64,000 bases of DNA from Lunularia cruciata (taxonomy: Eukaryota > Streptophyta > Marchantiopsida > Lunulariales > Lunulariaceae): the NCBI GenBank assembly GCA_948567375.1, contig OX419761.1:37264501-37328500 (forward strand), in the 5' to 3' direction. Shown here one piece after another: positions 1 through 12,070 of the stretch. A program made the position numbers and the translations under genes. The notes beneath the pieces are model-generated. The model ran no database searches. It saw nothing but the letters and a program-made list of their open reading frames with translations, and was not told the origin of the DNA. How positions within the stretch are numbered: position 1 is the stretch's first letter; the number at the start of each line of letters is the position of its first letter.

Positions 1-1748
1 CAATGTTTACAATCTCAATCGTAGTATTAGAAACCCAAGGTGATTTCTATAAAACCATTGTTGCACCTGAGATACCCAAATCAGATCTCAACATGGAAAT
101 CTAGACGATTGACAGCATATCAATCAGCGATCTGTTTAAAGAGAGACCGAGATATTGTGAAGAGTAATTGATAACTCGTTAAAGGGTTCCATCTTATTTA
201 CAAACCTGATCAAGGGAGATAACAATATCGCGCCTCTTAAGCCTCGAGAGAGACGATTGTTTGACACCTTCCCAGGAAGAATCGGTGTCCATGTGCAGGG
301 TCCAACCCGAAGAATGTTTTATGGCTCCAAAAGCGCTTTCATCAAAGCAACTAAAAGGAAAAGATGATAATCAAGCGTTGACCGGTCAAAGGGATGTTTG
401 GAAAGTGACTGGCATTCGAGTGCTGTAGCAGCTGCCAAGAGAACCAAATTGCGTCCCCGTTGTTCCACAGTAGCTCATTAGCTGGTCTGCGTAGAAATTC
501 TCGTGAATATCGTCACGAGTCGTGTTACAACAGAATACTGCTCAAAGGGAAACACTGTAGCGGTCCCAGACTAACCACAAGATAGTGACTGATGACAGCT
601 GCATGTTTAACAGTGGAGCAGCATTATCCCTTGTCACAAGTGCTCGTCATCATAGATGTGAGAGAGGACATGATGGAGTTTCTCAATCGTGGCTTCAAAT
701 CATCGTTGGGTCCTTAAGGGACCTCCAATTTATACGACAGTAGTTTGAGGAACCAGAAGTTGCAGGCCACGCTGGGCCCACGTTATGCTAAGATACTGGT
801 ACTGGAAACACATGTCCCATGCAGAAATAGGTTCAGTCGGTAGTGAGATCTTACGTGTGAGCACCTTGACAATAAAAAGGGACGAACAGTAGAAGTTTAG
901 CTGTGAAACTTTGCATACATATGCCCTCTGATTGCAAAAGAGAACTTGGATGAATAAGATCCATCTAGTTTGAATAGAGCAGTGGACCTCGCCAATCGGC
1001 TCATGGGAACGCCCTGTTAACCAACATCCGATATGAAAATACAATGTTCCGAATCTGATCTTCCTAGATCGATAAGTGGGCCCAACCTTTAATGTTCATT
1101 CGTGATTGATAGTGTTCATTACCTGTAGACATTAGTCAAAAGACACTCGTTATAAAGGTTGAAGGAGGCAAGGATGTGTGTAGAAGTAGAGGTGATCTTT
1201 GTGTAAAGCTAGCCAGGCCATCATTCATCAGACGAAATTGAAACGACAGAAAATTCTCGTAATTTGAGAAGTAATGTCGTACTTGAGAGCTTCCCAGTCG
1301 TAGGGTCTGAAACAAGGATGTGGTCTTTCCAGACATCGGGCAAGTTGTGGTTGCCACTAAACGCTTGTGTATGTTGTGCAATTTCGACAGGAGATCTGGA
1401 GTTGGAACGCTGATTGTTTCATGGGAGAGCAGAAGGTCGATGTAATCGATTGACAGAACGGCATTATGTACAACGCAGGATGCTGGAACCGATGGAAGAA
1501 TAAACTTGAGTCTTATTTTCCATAGGCTTTTCCCGATACGAGCACAAAACCATCCGAGCTCGTTTGTTTGTAAACTGACAGATAAATCTGTTACAGCTCT
1601 GAACTCTCTTGAAGGAGTCATATAGAAAACACCACAATCATAGTTACATTTCTTCAAATCAAGCAATTGTACTGCATACAACAAACTGAATCCAACTTTT
1701 CATCGACCTACCAATTGGGCCACTGACAGTTGGTAGTCCAAGTGCAAA
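1..1748. other. Upstream region without recognisable gene
   Basis: I see no gene family, tRNA or clear repeat here. Open frames on both strands (the longest about 180 codons on the minus strand, 1136-1684) have no recognisable motifs, no believable splice extension and unremarkable composition. The last few hundred bases should contain the promoter and 5' UTR of the ABCG gene that starts at 1749, but no convincing TATA box stands out. Confidence 0.5.
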
Positions 1749-4700
1749 ATGGGGAATAGGTACAGTAGGAATGGAGATCCAGCTATGCTTATAAGTTCCC
1801 CTCACATGCTGGAGGATCAGGGTTGTATTTCCATAAAACGCTGGCAGAGCATCAATCTTAAGGGTCTGGAGGAAGCACGCAGGCCCCATGATAATTCACA
1901 AACATATGATTTGTCTATAAGAAATCTTACTTACAAGGTAACTATGGACTTGCGTTGAGCTTTCTGTGGTATTCAAAGATTGTCCAGAATCCGTGTTCGT
2001 AACTTCACTAATTTCTTGTGGGCTCATGCTTTAGGTGCGAGTGAAAGAAAAGGAGGGAAAAACGGAAGAGAAAATCCTTCTCAACAACATTAGCGCAAGG
2101 GCAAACCATGGGGAAATTTTGGCCGTAGCGGGGCCGTCGGGATCATCCAAGTCAACTTTGCTGAATGCCCTTGCTGGGCGGATTGACAGGAAGAGTCTCA
2201 GAGGTTCAATTCTTGTAAACGGGAATCCAGTTGATAAGAACTTCAAACGCATATCCGGCTATGTCATCCAAGATGATGCTTTGTATCCTTTGTTGACTGT
2301 TCGAGAGACGTTGCTGTTCAGCGCTAGGCTGCGTTTACCATCTACTTGGACGCATGATCAAAGAATGGCACGAGTTGAAGTGATTCTAGCAGAACTCGGG
2401 CTTCAACTTTGCGCGGACACTATGATTGGAGATGAAACGGTATGTGCTATGAAAATTTGACCAAAGTATATAGATTGATATCCGAAGTTACATGACCTGC
2501 ATCAATAATGTTGCAGTGATCGTTCCCCGCCTTCTTCGAGCGTCTGCCAAGTTCAATGTGAAGAATCTGTTGTAAGTTTATGTCTTGAATGATTGCGGTA
2601 GATGTAACTATTAGATTATTTGCACTATAATCCGCCCAAGGCTAGAAGAGTGGCTTTACTTTTTCCCCGTCTTCCTGTATAGGTGCTGGCACAATGCAGG
2701 ATACGAGTCGTTGGGCTGGGAAGACTCCCTTCGTGGTTAAACTCATCACAGTCAGTGGTAGGTTGATCCCTCCAGGAAATCTAAAGTTGTGTATACTGAG
2801 GTATATCTAACACACCATTTGTTTGCTCATCAGGTTCGAGGAGTTTCTCGTGGGGAAAAAAGGCGAGTGTCTATAGCAGTGGATCTTATGCATGACCCAG
2901 CTGTACTTCTACTTGATAAACCCACAACAGGATTGGACAGTTTCTCAGCCTATCAAGTCATGCAAAAGCTGCACACTTTAGCTGAAATTCATAGCCGCAC
3001 GGTGATTATCACCATCAATCAGCCCAGCTATGATATTCTCGAGCTTATTCATAATACGCTGCTCTTGATCGATGGCAACGTCATCTTCAGTGGGCATCAC
3101 TCGGCATTGGTCAACTATTTCAGCGACATTGGTTACAACATGCCTGAATATGTATCTTTCTCCCACTTTACTATTTGCACAATGTAATTCCATCTTATTG
3201 CAGCATCTGTGTACACTCTGCATCGTTCTTCCTAGATAATGGATTGCGGAAAAATGTCGCATCAGTTTCCTCCATGAACACCATAGGAAAATAGATCCCT
3301 TCCCTTCCTTGAGTCAAATTGGATACTAACAAGTACAATAGTGGCAAGTATGATGAATGTTGAAGTCAAGTTTACATTGTAATTTGCGCATTGTAATTTG
3401 CTCAATTTCAGCCCGCTTCAGCATTCCTATTCAAGTTCCTATAGGCATGCTCTAGTATAATCATGCTTATATAGCTGCCGTCGCTGACTCTTCATTCAAG
3501 ACTATGAGTCAAGCTGTAAGCGTCAGTTTTCCAGATTTTATCTCCAGCTTCCAGGATTTCTGAAATGCTAGTCTTGTACTCCTAGTTTCACGGCACCGCG
3601 TCCTGCTAGTGTTGTTCTGATCCCAGGTCTCATGACTGACTCTAATCTGGATTTATTATAAAATATCTGAGATGTCTAGTTTTGAGAAAACACCGGCAGT
3701 TAGTCTTGCTCGTCCGTCCAGGACGCTGAGTCTATGGCAGGCTCCTACTAATGAATGACATCTCTCTAAAGCAAGAGTAATAAACACAGTGAGAATGTGC
3801 ATGAATGCACATATATCGTTTATCGACGTAGGAGGGTAGAGCAATTTGAAGCGGTATCAGTAATTGAATTGGACCTACTTAGCGCTGGGACCCGCATCAG
3901 AGGATGCGAATCAATGGCATAATTGTATCGATCAGCCTGAAAGACTTAGCAATGAGAGAGATTTCCACTCGTTGGTAAGAGCCTGCCATAGCCTAGGGAG
4001 AGGGATTCATTTGGAGAAAGTGTAACTCTTGCAACAGCTACTCAGAATTTAGCGAGCATTCTATCCAGGTTAATCGTAAGGAGCTTGCTCTTCATAAGCC
4101 AATTGGGATCTTACACTGACATGTGCAACGGCTATCCAGTTGTTCTCCTTAGTACGCACCGTGGTGCTGAGATTAGACACATATTCTGTGGGCAAAGTCT
4201 CTTAACATCGACTTTCCTACTTTTACCGTCTGTAGCTCTTCTACATCCTCGGTTGCTCTCTTTTTCGGTCACTATCTTGAAAATCATGAAGTCCTGAATT
4301 AACCTGAATTGACCTCGCCGATTGATGATTTGATTTAGGTAAATCGGTAAAGATGGTTTCTGATTAAAGAAATCATCATTTCATCAGTTAAGAACAATTA
4401 CCAGTGAAGCAAATTCTGGTTGCATACGCAGGTCAATCCGCTGGAGTACGCCTTGGAGACGATGCAAAAAGTGAAGGCCTCTTCCGTTGGAGTACAGCAA
4501 CTTCTCGAACTCAAGGTGCAAAGTTCCACTCTCAATCCTCCCTCCACGTCTATCAAAATTGTGCATGCTAACGTCACTTCTCCACTCCGATTTGCTCTGA
4601 CGTTAAGCATCTAATATTACACGAAGTACCCACTCGAACTCGCTGACAACATGACATGTTAATCAGACATGCTATGCTTGAATTTTAGGCCTATCGATTG

Positions 4701-6966
4701 TATTCTAGTTTCAGGAGTGATCGATGTGCACTCGCTGTGATCATGACGCCAGTGAGCAGTACATATCACGGTGATCCCCACAAATTTGTGAAGAGGGGAA
4801 ATCCTGCTTGTGGACTTGAGACAATTGGTTGCCTGCACTGAGACGGTCATCGTTTTGTCGTCACGAATGTGTTGTCTGACGGCTAACTCGTTAAGTTGGA
4901 ATAAAGGAAGCATTGCGGAAGTGTCGGATGCTTGAAAGACTGAGACAATCTAGGAACGGCCATGCCTGTAGGTTGTAAAGGAGAAGGAGAAAGTTCTGGA
5001 TGGACAGGCTGCGAGAGAACTAGACGAGGAGGGTACTGAAGGAGAGGTTGACGAAATGACATTCGCAACAAGCTTCCGCTCCGAAACATATGTGCTTGGC
5101 GAGCGTAACATCACGTTGATGCTGCGTAGCAGACCGTTATTCTTTGCAAGAATGGCAGTCCTGGTATGCTATCTTCTCTGAACTAAGCTTCGCATAGTTT
5201 TTCCGAGCATACGCAGCCACCTGCCACATCATGTGAACAGTAATCAAGTGGTATGATGCCTTCGAGATAGTTTTTCTCATGGCTAATAGCACCTTGAAAG
5301 TCTAATTACTTCACTGTTGTGACCTCGTCCCGTAAGGTCCTGTAAGATGTGGAGAGAGTTGGAAAACTGAATCCACATCAATTTGGCCTCGAGCCGAGAT
5401 AATGAACAATCTGCTACAACTTCCCACCAACAGTCGGCAGATTCTAGATCAATCCCACATTATCTTCTATTCTTCCCTCCCTGTGTACGATCGAGAGCTC
5501 CATTTCCAGTCTTTAGCGTATCACTCTGATAGCGTTTCCGACCGCACCGATAACGATAATTAGTAGACCACTAACTCAGAAAAGGGGGAATACGTAGAGG
5601 CTGTTATCATTGTTCTGAAGGTCTGTATGTCCGATACGTAGAATTGTCGCTTCCGAAAGTGCTACTTCACGAAATTGAAATTGAAATTGATCTTGAATTG
5701 CGCTGCTCAACGGTCCTTGTAAACTGTCACCGATTCTTTACTCGCTGTTACTTTCGCAGATGTTAGGCGGACTGTTCACCTCCTCGGTTTTCATCAACTC
5801 GGAGTACGACCTGGAAGGCATGAAGAAGCGGCAGTCGATGATCGCCTTCCTTCTAGCTTACTGCATCTTCACAACCGCATACGCTCTGCATCTTTTGCTG
5901 CAGGAGCGCGCCATATTCATCCGCGAGGCCTCCAGAGGCGCCTACCGCCCCGCCTCCTTCGTGATCAGCCAGACGATAGTTCAAATTCCTTTTCTGTTTC
6001 TGCATGCTGTCTTCTTGACCCTGTCCACTTACTTCATAGCCGGCTGGGCCAACTACGTAGGCGCAATAAGCTACTACATCTGGATGTGGTTCTTGGTTCT
6101 CACCTTGGCGCAGTCCATGGCTTCTTGCTGCGCGGGCTGGATCCCTAACATCATCATCTGTCAAGCAGTTTTCTCCGCTGTAACATCCTTCTTTTTCCTC
6201 TTCTCCGGCTTCTTCATTCGCAGGTGCGTCTCTTTTACCGTCGAATGCACTTTCATTTCTGGCGTGTTTCTGAACGCTGAACTTCGCCTTCCTCGTGTCT
6301 CGGCTCCTATCGGTTCATACATTTTCCTGTTTCCATGGGAAGTTATAATACTCCATATGAATCATTTCTTATATGACAGTGAATTCATTGGAAGTGTGAA
6401 TAACCTCGGCATTTCTCATAAGTTTAGGGTGTCTAAACCCTAAACCCTCAAGGCTTGAACTTCATATCTTCGCCAGCTGGATTTGACTATCATGCCATTG
6501 ACATGACCGTACTTTCCCTCTGTACAATCGGAGTTTGCGTTCTAAAGCATTAGTTGTGTAAACGATTTAGGAAACAATCAAGGAACTAGACGAGACTCTT
6601 TGTAAAGGAGTGATGTTGAATGACTGTAGTTGATCACCGTGTGGTTGGGGTGCGAGATAACATGCCAAGAATCCTCTTTGGTCCAGGAATGCAATTCCCA
6701 AGGGGTGGCTGTGGTTACACTATTTATCGATCTTCAAGTATCCTCAAGAGGGCTTGTTGGTGAACGAGATTACGAGTTTGTGGAACACGAATTGGGCCGG
6801 CGCAGACACAAACATCAACTTCTATCAAGTTCTGGAATTAAATGATCTTCAACATGTAAGTCTTATTACTAATGTGCTCGTAATGACTTTCTTTATAGTG
6901 GTTTATAGAGGACTCTGGTATCTGGCCTTCTTGAAAAGTGCAAGAGGCATTCAAAAAGTAATGTAA
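1749..6966 (+). CDS. ABCG half-size transporter (WBC type) with altered ATP-site motifs
   Basis: Seven exons join in frame with GT-AG introns: 1749-1937, 2035-2439, 2834-3151, 4432-4515, 4972-5163, 5760-6223 and 6687-6966, giving about 643 residues, normal for a half-transporter. Order is NBD then TMD: Q-loop VIQDDALYPLLTV, D-loop TTGLDS, linker MPEY-VNPLEYALE (exon 3/4 join), then the hydrophobic six-helix domain in exons 5-7 with QERAIFIREASRGAYR and HYLSIFKYPQEG. It most resembles the plant ABCG4/5/8/10 clade, which exports small molecules or lipids at the plasma membrane as dimers. Odd: Walker A reads GPSGSSKST (Ser101 for Gly), signature VSRGE (Arg204 for Gly), Walker B LLLDKP (Lys227 for Glu) and H-loop TINQP (Asn260 for His). 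ATP hydrolysis is therefore doubtful. An extra upstream exon cannot be excluded; the start at 1749 is the first ATG in the exon 1 frame. Confidence 0.88.
6423..6448. repeat. Short interstitial telomere-type repeat
   Basis: One TTTAGGG at 6423-6429 is followed by two AAACCCT units at 6435-6448, in opposite orientation, inside the last intron of the ABCG gene. AAACCCT is the plant telomere unit. Such short runs (teloboxes) also occur as promoter or intron elements, so this need not be a telomere remnant. Confidence 0.6.
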
Positions 6967-7518
6967 CAGTTTATGTATCTTCACATAAGTCGAGGCACGC
7001 CCTTGATTTTGAGCTCCGAGACTAATGTTTTCCGGGTGTCCAACTCATTTATGAATAATATGAGTTCACTATCGAAACGACATGAAGCTCCTCCATGACC
7101 ACAATTTGTCTCTTATCCACACTGCATATTTGCATCACATATCAGAAATTGTCTTTCTTTCGAAACAGAACGTTCTCAACAGACACATTCAATTTAAGCT
7201 CTAAGCTTCACCTTACGTGAATTTTCGTAACTATGCTCTCCTTTTGGGCTGCTGTAGAGTATGTGATTTACGTTCTATGGGGACTCGAGACCAATTCGTA
7301 TTCCACAATTATAAGGCAAATATAAGCAGCTGAAGAAAGATCTTAATGATGGAAAAAATCACAAGCTGGATCCACATTGGGTAGTAAGAATAATGGTCCA
7401 GCTATTCATCATGGTCAATATCCTTGTATAGACACAGATTTTATCATACCCAATGATCTTACTTATATTTTTTCTAGAAAGCTGTAGCGTTTATTATTCC
7501 ACGTGATTGCAACGATTG

Positions 7519-7558
7519 CATTGTGTCATGGAAGACGCATGTCTTCCATGACACAATG
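7519..7558. repeat. Perfect inverted repeat, 18-bp arms
   Basis: Two perfectly complementary 18-bp arms (7519-7536 and 7541-7558) flank a 4-base loop GCAT. A third partial copy of the arm (TCTTCCAT) follows directly at about 7559-7566. RNA from either strand would fold into a tight hairpin. No gene is nearby. Confidence 0.9.
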
Positions 7559-8024
7559 TCTTCCATATGACAATGGCAGTACCCCCTTTGTATCAATACC
7601 ACAGTTTAAGCCCGTGGACTGTACAGTACAGGGTATATTGCATGGACACAACTTGAAGTTTGAGAGGTATCTTGGCTTCTTCGTAAATGTTTGGTCCTAA
7701 TGGCTTAGTACACATTCTTCCGTGGCGAGAGATATCTTAAATCTCTTTTCTTATTAGTATGTCATGTCACGCAGCAGATTTACCCTGTATCTTACTGAAG
7801 GACCTTTTCCTATCCTAGGCGTGCAACCCCCAGCCGAGATGGTTAGAGTTTCTTCACTTAGGCGGCCCTTCCTTTCTTGCAGCGGAGGTCTTCAATTTCA
7901 CTTTACCTGCAAAGCCTCAGACAGTTTTCGAAATTGGTAGTGACCTCTCGGTTCTGAACTAGAGGAATATTTCACCTAAAATACTTTCGATTTTAAGTAT
8001 ATTGGAACGGACAGAGGGATATTA

Positions 8025-8185
8025 AATGTCGCTCTTCTGTTCACACCGGTGCGTGCTTGATTTTGTTCGACAAATGTGAAAGATTCAGCGTACGAAAGGT
8101 CATTCTTGAAAAAGTTGTGAGAAATATCTCACTCTTCTGTTCACATGGGTGCGTGCTTGTGCTATCGAGGAATGCGAAAGATTTT
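8025..8185 (+). repeat. Diverged tandem duplication upstream of HSP20
   Basis: The stretch around CTCTTCTGTTCACACCGG at about 8032 recurs around CTCTTCTGTTCACATGGG at about 8131, roughly 100 bp later. Similarity continues through GTGCGTGCTTG and a downstream (T)G(T/C)GAAAGATT. The copies differ at several positions, so the duplication is not recent. It lies 300-460 bp before the HSP20 start and could be part of its distal promoter. Confidence 0.7.
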
Positions 8186-8246
8186 ACAACGTAACCAGAA
8201 CTGTAGAAATTCTCGAATTTCTGAAGGATCGGTCGAGGAGAATCTG

Positions 8247-8258
8247 GAATGTTCTGAT
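8247..8258 (+). promoter_or_regulatory. Heat-shock element upstream of HSP20
   Basis: GAATGTTCTGAT matches the nGAAnnTTCnnGAn heat-shock-factor site in two perfect modules and a partial third. It lies about 80 bp before the TATA box, a usual spacing for plant sHSP promoters. An imperfect run of alternating GAA/TTC modules sits just upstream at about 8205-8226, and a further TTCTGAA at about 8295. Heat-shock-factor control is inferred from these motifs. Confidence 0.6.
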
Positions 8259-8325
8259 GGCGTTCATGGGCTAACAAATTCTTGGGTCGTAACCTTCTGA
8301 ATCATCATACGAGTAGCCTCCGTCC

Positions 8326-8332
8326 TATAAAG
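8326..8332 (+). promoter_or_regulatory. TATA box of HSP20
   Basis: TATAAAG lies 160 bp before the HSP20 start codon and downstream of the heat-shock element. Transcription would start near 8355-8365, leaving a 5' leader of about 130 nt. Confidence 0.65.
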
Positions 8333-8491
8333 GCACTCATGTAGTTCGATCGCACAGTGGTCAGTTCTCCTGAAGTTCTGTCAATCAGCTGCTCCAGTAA
8401 CTTTGCAACGCGATACACCAGCTAAATTTCTTCTGCGCGTTGGTGAGTTCAATTCGCAACTCCTTGACTCGCTTTCAATCCAGAGAAAGGA

Positions 8492-9138
8492 ATGGCACTC
8501 TCTCGCCGTGATGGATCCGCACGATCGAACAGCAGCAGTATCTTCGATCCATTTTCAAGGCTCGAAAGCATGTTCGAGCCTTTTGAGCTCTTCGAGTCAT
8601 TTCCGGCTCGCTCGTTTGCACGAGAGGCGAACGCAATGGCAGGTACGCGCGTGGACTGGCAAGAAACGAAGGATTCTCACGTCTTCAAGGCTGATCTGCC
8701 AGGTAGATTTGACTCCCTCTTTGTCCATTTCTGAAGGCCTCTGAAAGAAGCAGATTCTGATATGCTGTCTTGAATGCTTATCGGTCGGAAAGTATAGGAA
8801 GAAGGAAAATCTCGTTTGCATTCCATAGAGACCGTAGTTTTGATCTGACTGTACGCTTGAATAAAAACTTAGGCTTGAAGAAAGATGAAATCAAAGTGCA
8901 GCTGCAAGATGATCGAGTCTTGGAGATTAGTGGGGAGCGGGCAAAAGAGGAGGAGGTAAAGACGGATACTTGGCATCGAGTTGAAAGGTCTCACGGCCAG
9001 TTCTTGAGGCGATTCAGATTGCCAGACAACGTGAGAACTGATCAGATGACTGCCAAAGTTGAGAATGGTGTGCTCACCGTGACAGTTCCAAAAGTACAGC
9101 AACCAGCGCCGGACGTTCGTACCATCGACATCGCCTGA
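8492..9138 (+). CDS. HSP20: Class I (cytosolic) small heat-shock protein, HSP20 family
   Basis: Two exons, 8492-8702 and 8873-9138, separated by a 170-nt GT-AG intron, encode 158 residues. The split falls inside the alpha-crystallin domain at the [11 protein letters not shown] junction. Visible features: N-terminal arm with SIFDPF, start of the alpha-crystallin domain at TRVDWQET, consensus region II near [27 protein letters not shown], and consensus region [12 protein letters not shown] near the C-terminus. The protein is an ATP-independent chaperone that holds unfolding clients as large oligomers in the cytosol. It lacks a targeting sequence, and the sequence fits class I. The intron is notable because most angiosperm class I genes have none; introns are known in some bryophyte sHSP genes. 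Start chosen because it begins the class I-type N-terminus (MALSRRD). Confidence 0.95.
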
Positions 9139-9452
9139 GCAATGAGCAATCTTGCGCCTGCAGGAGGATGACGCCGATGCTTCTCTTCCTTCTGCATATA
9201 CCCTGAATTATAATGTTTATGAGTCAAAAGTTTCAAGTTATACCACGCTATGTCTTAATTACATCGAAAGAGTTACGAGTGCGCTACTTTCAGCGATGCA
9301 GAACTTGGGTAAAGATCCCATCTTATCACGGATCGTCAAGATATTCATAGCGTAAGCTCTGGTTGGAGTATGTCCTTGTTCATGTAATAGACCGGGAGTC
9401 GATTCCTTCAGTTCAGATTTGGATTCTCAGCTTATGTGAACTGTATATCTGT

Positions 9453-9458
9453 AATAAA
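9453..9458 (+). terminator. Candidate poly(A) signal for HSP20
   Basis: AATAAA about 315 bp after the HSP20 stop. It is the best match in the 3' flank, but plant poly(A) signals are loose, so this is only a candidate. Confidence 0.35.
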
Positions 9459-9687
9459 GACTCATCCGGGAATCCACATATGAAGGACAATTTCGACACT
9501 TTTCTGCGTCGATGCATATTTGCGACCCATTCAAAACAATCTACGATTGTCTGGTCACAGCGCGCACCATCTGACCCTGACAAGCTTGTTTTTTAGGCCT
9601 CAAAGGAACAACTGTAGATTGTATTGTGCACCAATTTGTATTACATACTTTTTGCGGCTCAAGTGCCAGTAGAACTGTTCAGTTACG

Positions 9688-9804
9688 AAACCTTCGTCTC
9701 TTTCCATATTTTTTTTCACATAGTAAGGCAAAACACACATTTGACAAACCTTCGTCTCTTTCCATATTTTTTATCACATAGTGAGGCAAAACACACATTT
9801 GACA
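9688..9804 (+). repeat. 58-bp tandem duplication
   Basis: Two adjacent units, 9688-9745 and 9746-9804, each begin AAACCTTCGTCTCTTTCC and end with CACACATTTGACA. They differ by a few bases in the T-run and one G/A. A recent slippage or unequal-exchange duplication in non-coding DNA. Confidence 0.9.
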
Positions 9805-12070
9805 GTCGCATTCTTAAAGTGAACTCCTGTGATCCCTGGTAAAACCTTGCTCTCGCATACATAAACAGCACTGCATGGCAAAAGTAAAAAGCAGGTCAAA
9901 GCTAGTGGGATGTTTAACCAACATTGTTCTCAGTTATTTTGACGTTCTTACCGCACGACATATTTTGCTTGAATAGTGGACACGAATGTTCATAGTCTCC
10001 GGAGTTGCTTGCTGGTTTGGTACACAGTGACGTTTGGTCACGTATGGGAGATCCTACATCTCCGCTAAGGAAGATAAGGAAAAGGTCCGTACAATTCTTG
10101 CAACCTTCCTGCATTAGTTGGTTCCCCGTGGTGAACCACTTTCTGCAAGCCAAAGCTGCTTAATCTTACGTCGGCCGTTCCTTGTACCCGCTCTGCAGCA
10201 TCTGTACACTCTGAAAACATCAATCAGATGTTGGACACACCACGGAAGATGGTGAGTTGTTTGTTTAAATCACTGGGAAAACTGGATATGAGGGAAGCTT
10301 CTAATCTGCTTTCAATAGAATCAGTTTTATCAGTTTCCAGCTCGCTTCAGCTCTCAAGCTCCTCATCATTCCTTGAAACTCCTCGTGCGAGCCAAATAGT
10401 ATGAACAATTGACCTCAGTCCCCGAACACGGGGTTTCTCCTTTCCACATACTGTAGTTGTTGCTTGAGTTCATAGCAGCGAGAAGTAACAACGAGAGCGG
10501 AACAAAATGGGAATAGTGGACCCTTAATATAACTTGCCTTTCCAGACATCACAGAGCAACAGGAAAAGCTACACGACATTCAATCAACGAAGATTATTAC
10601 TTTTTGCACTACTAGTTCAGGTGAGCACGGTAGTGACTTCAAAATCTGAAAGATTAACAATATAAATATATAATATAATAAACATATAATATAATAATAT
10701 AAATTCTATTGATGAATGATACTCGGGATGGTGAAACACAGATTTCCGCTCTATCTTTGCACCCAATGGTTGGGTATGAAGATAAAAACAAGCAACTTCC
10801 TATTGGGTACAAAGACGAAAATAGGGAGATTCAAGTTCTGAAAAAAGAGAAAAATTATTGATTGATGCCAATGGTGGATGGAAGAAAGAAAGCAGCAGTA
10901 TGTCAAAAGAGTGAAGTGAGTTCTTAATGTGGACCCGCCAGTGAGTGATTAATTCTTCTTCGTCGACTTCACTCAAGAAAGAACGCTTGGAGTGAACAAG
11001 TCTGATTCGTAACGGATATGCTTACCGCGAAAGAGCTGCAAATCTGTGGAATGAACCCTTCGAAACCTCTTCCGAGGTGTAATTAATAGATATCTCTCAG
11101 ATTGGATTTTAGCTTTTTGAACCCTGATTAGGCTCGTACTAATAACATCTGAATACGATTTTCCTTCATTTCAGTTTCAGCTTGGAGATCTAGTGCACCG
11201 AGGGTAGCTAATTTAGCATAACTGAGCTGTAAATCTGATTTATTGGCGAAGTCATGCTACTTTACACTAGAGCAAATAATTTCGCTGGCGAGGATGGCAA
11301 TATCCCTCGTCTACTACGTGCAAATTTGCTCAAGGGTGAATAGTATGAAACCCAAACAACAAAGCATTCATGAAACCTTGGAAAGAGATCTTCAGTAACT
11401 GGAGTAGAAAACTAGGGTACAAAGTGCTGACATGCATCAGGTGGACTTGCAATCTCAAGTTCCGATCATATCTTATTATAAAAGGACGTCTGAACTGCAT
11501 CGGGTGTGTGACACTGGTCGGTTACCTGTCAAAAATATTCCTTACTGCTCTGCCAAATCTATTCTCTTCCTTCCATTTTCTGTCAGTACCCATTTCATCT
11601 CATTTCCAGCAAGTTGACACTCTAGTTCCAGGGTATTCATATTATCTTACTGCAGGCACCATCAGCGGAACTGGTCATTTACAATATTCAAAGGACAAAT
11701 ATGACATGAAAAGCGCCAGAACATCTATGTCGTCCGTTCACAAATGACAACACAATAATATCAAATCTCAATAGAACTCACAAACACCGTCGCAGGCTGG
11801 CAATACAGGAATCGAAAAACTCAGTAACATATAACCTGAAGAAACGTACCACGATGAAATTTCGCCAGCTGACAAGCGTACAACTAGGGTTGACATCAGG
11901 GGTCCTAGCATCCAAACGGGGCCAAACGCCTCCGATCTTTGAAGGAAAGATCTCTCTTGATATAAATTTGAGCTTATCCTCAGCTGATATACTTCAGCAA
12001 GTAAAAGTTTGCTGTGGAGCCCTGGTCCCCCGGAGACGTGCCTTAGCACGTCTACATCATACATTGAAGA
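9805..12070. other. Intergenic region downstream of HSP20 and GPI8
   Basis: The 3' flanks of two convergent genes (HSP20 on plus, GPI8 on minus). It includes an A/T-only microsatellite-like run at about 10657-10707. No coding signal was found in either strand; the frames here are short and lack family motifs. Confidence 0.5.
10657..10707. repeat. AT-only low-complexity run
   Basis: Repeated AATATAA/ATATAAT units with almost no G or C. A simple-sequence tract without apparent function. Confidence 0.8.

Larger units (their letters stand above)
6967..8240. other. Intergenic region between ABCG and HSP20 genes
   Basis: No gene recognised. It contains a perfect hairpin (7519-7558) and a diverged tandem duplication (8025-8185), listed separately. 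The remainder is ordinary mixed-composition DNA. Confidence 0.5.

Noticed and set aside
1136-1684. 182-codon minus-strand frame upstream of the ABCG gene
   Set aside because: No recognisable domain, no splice partners, and composition like its surroundings; length alone is not evidence.
4659-4913. Similarity of the phrase TTGTGAAGAGGGGAAAT in the ABCG intron to one near 56.33 kb
   Set aside because: Only a short match with no extended alignment or shared boundaries; not enough to define a repeat family.
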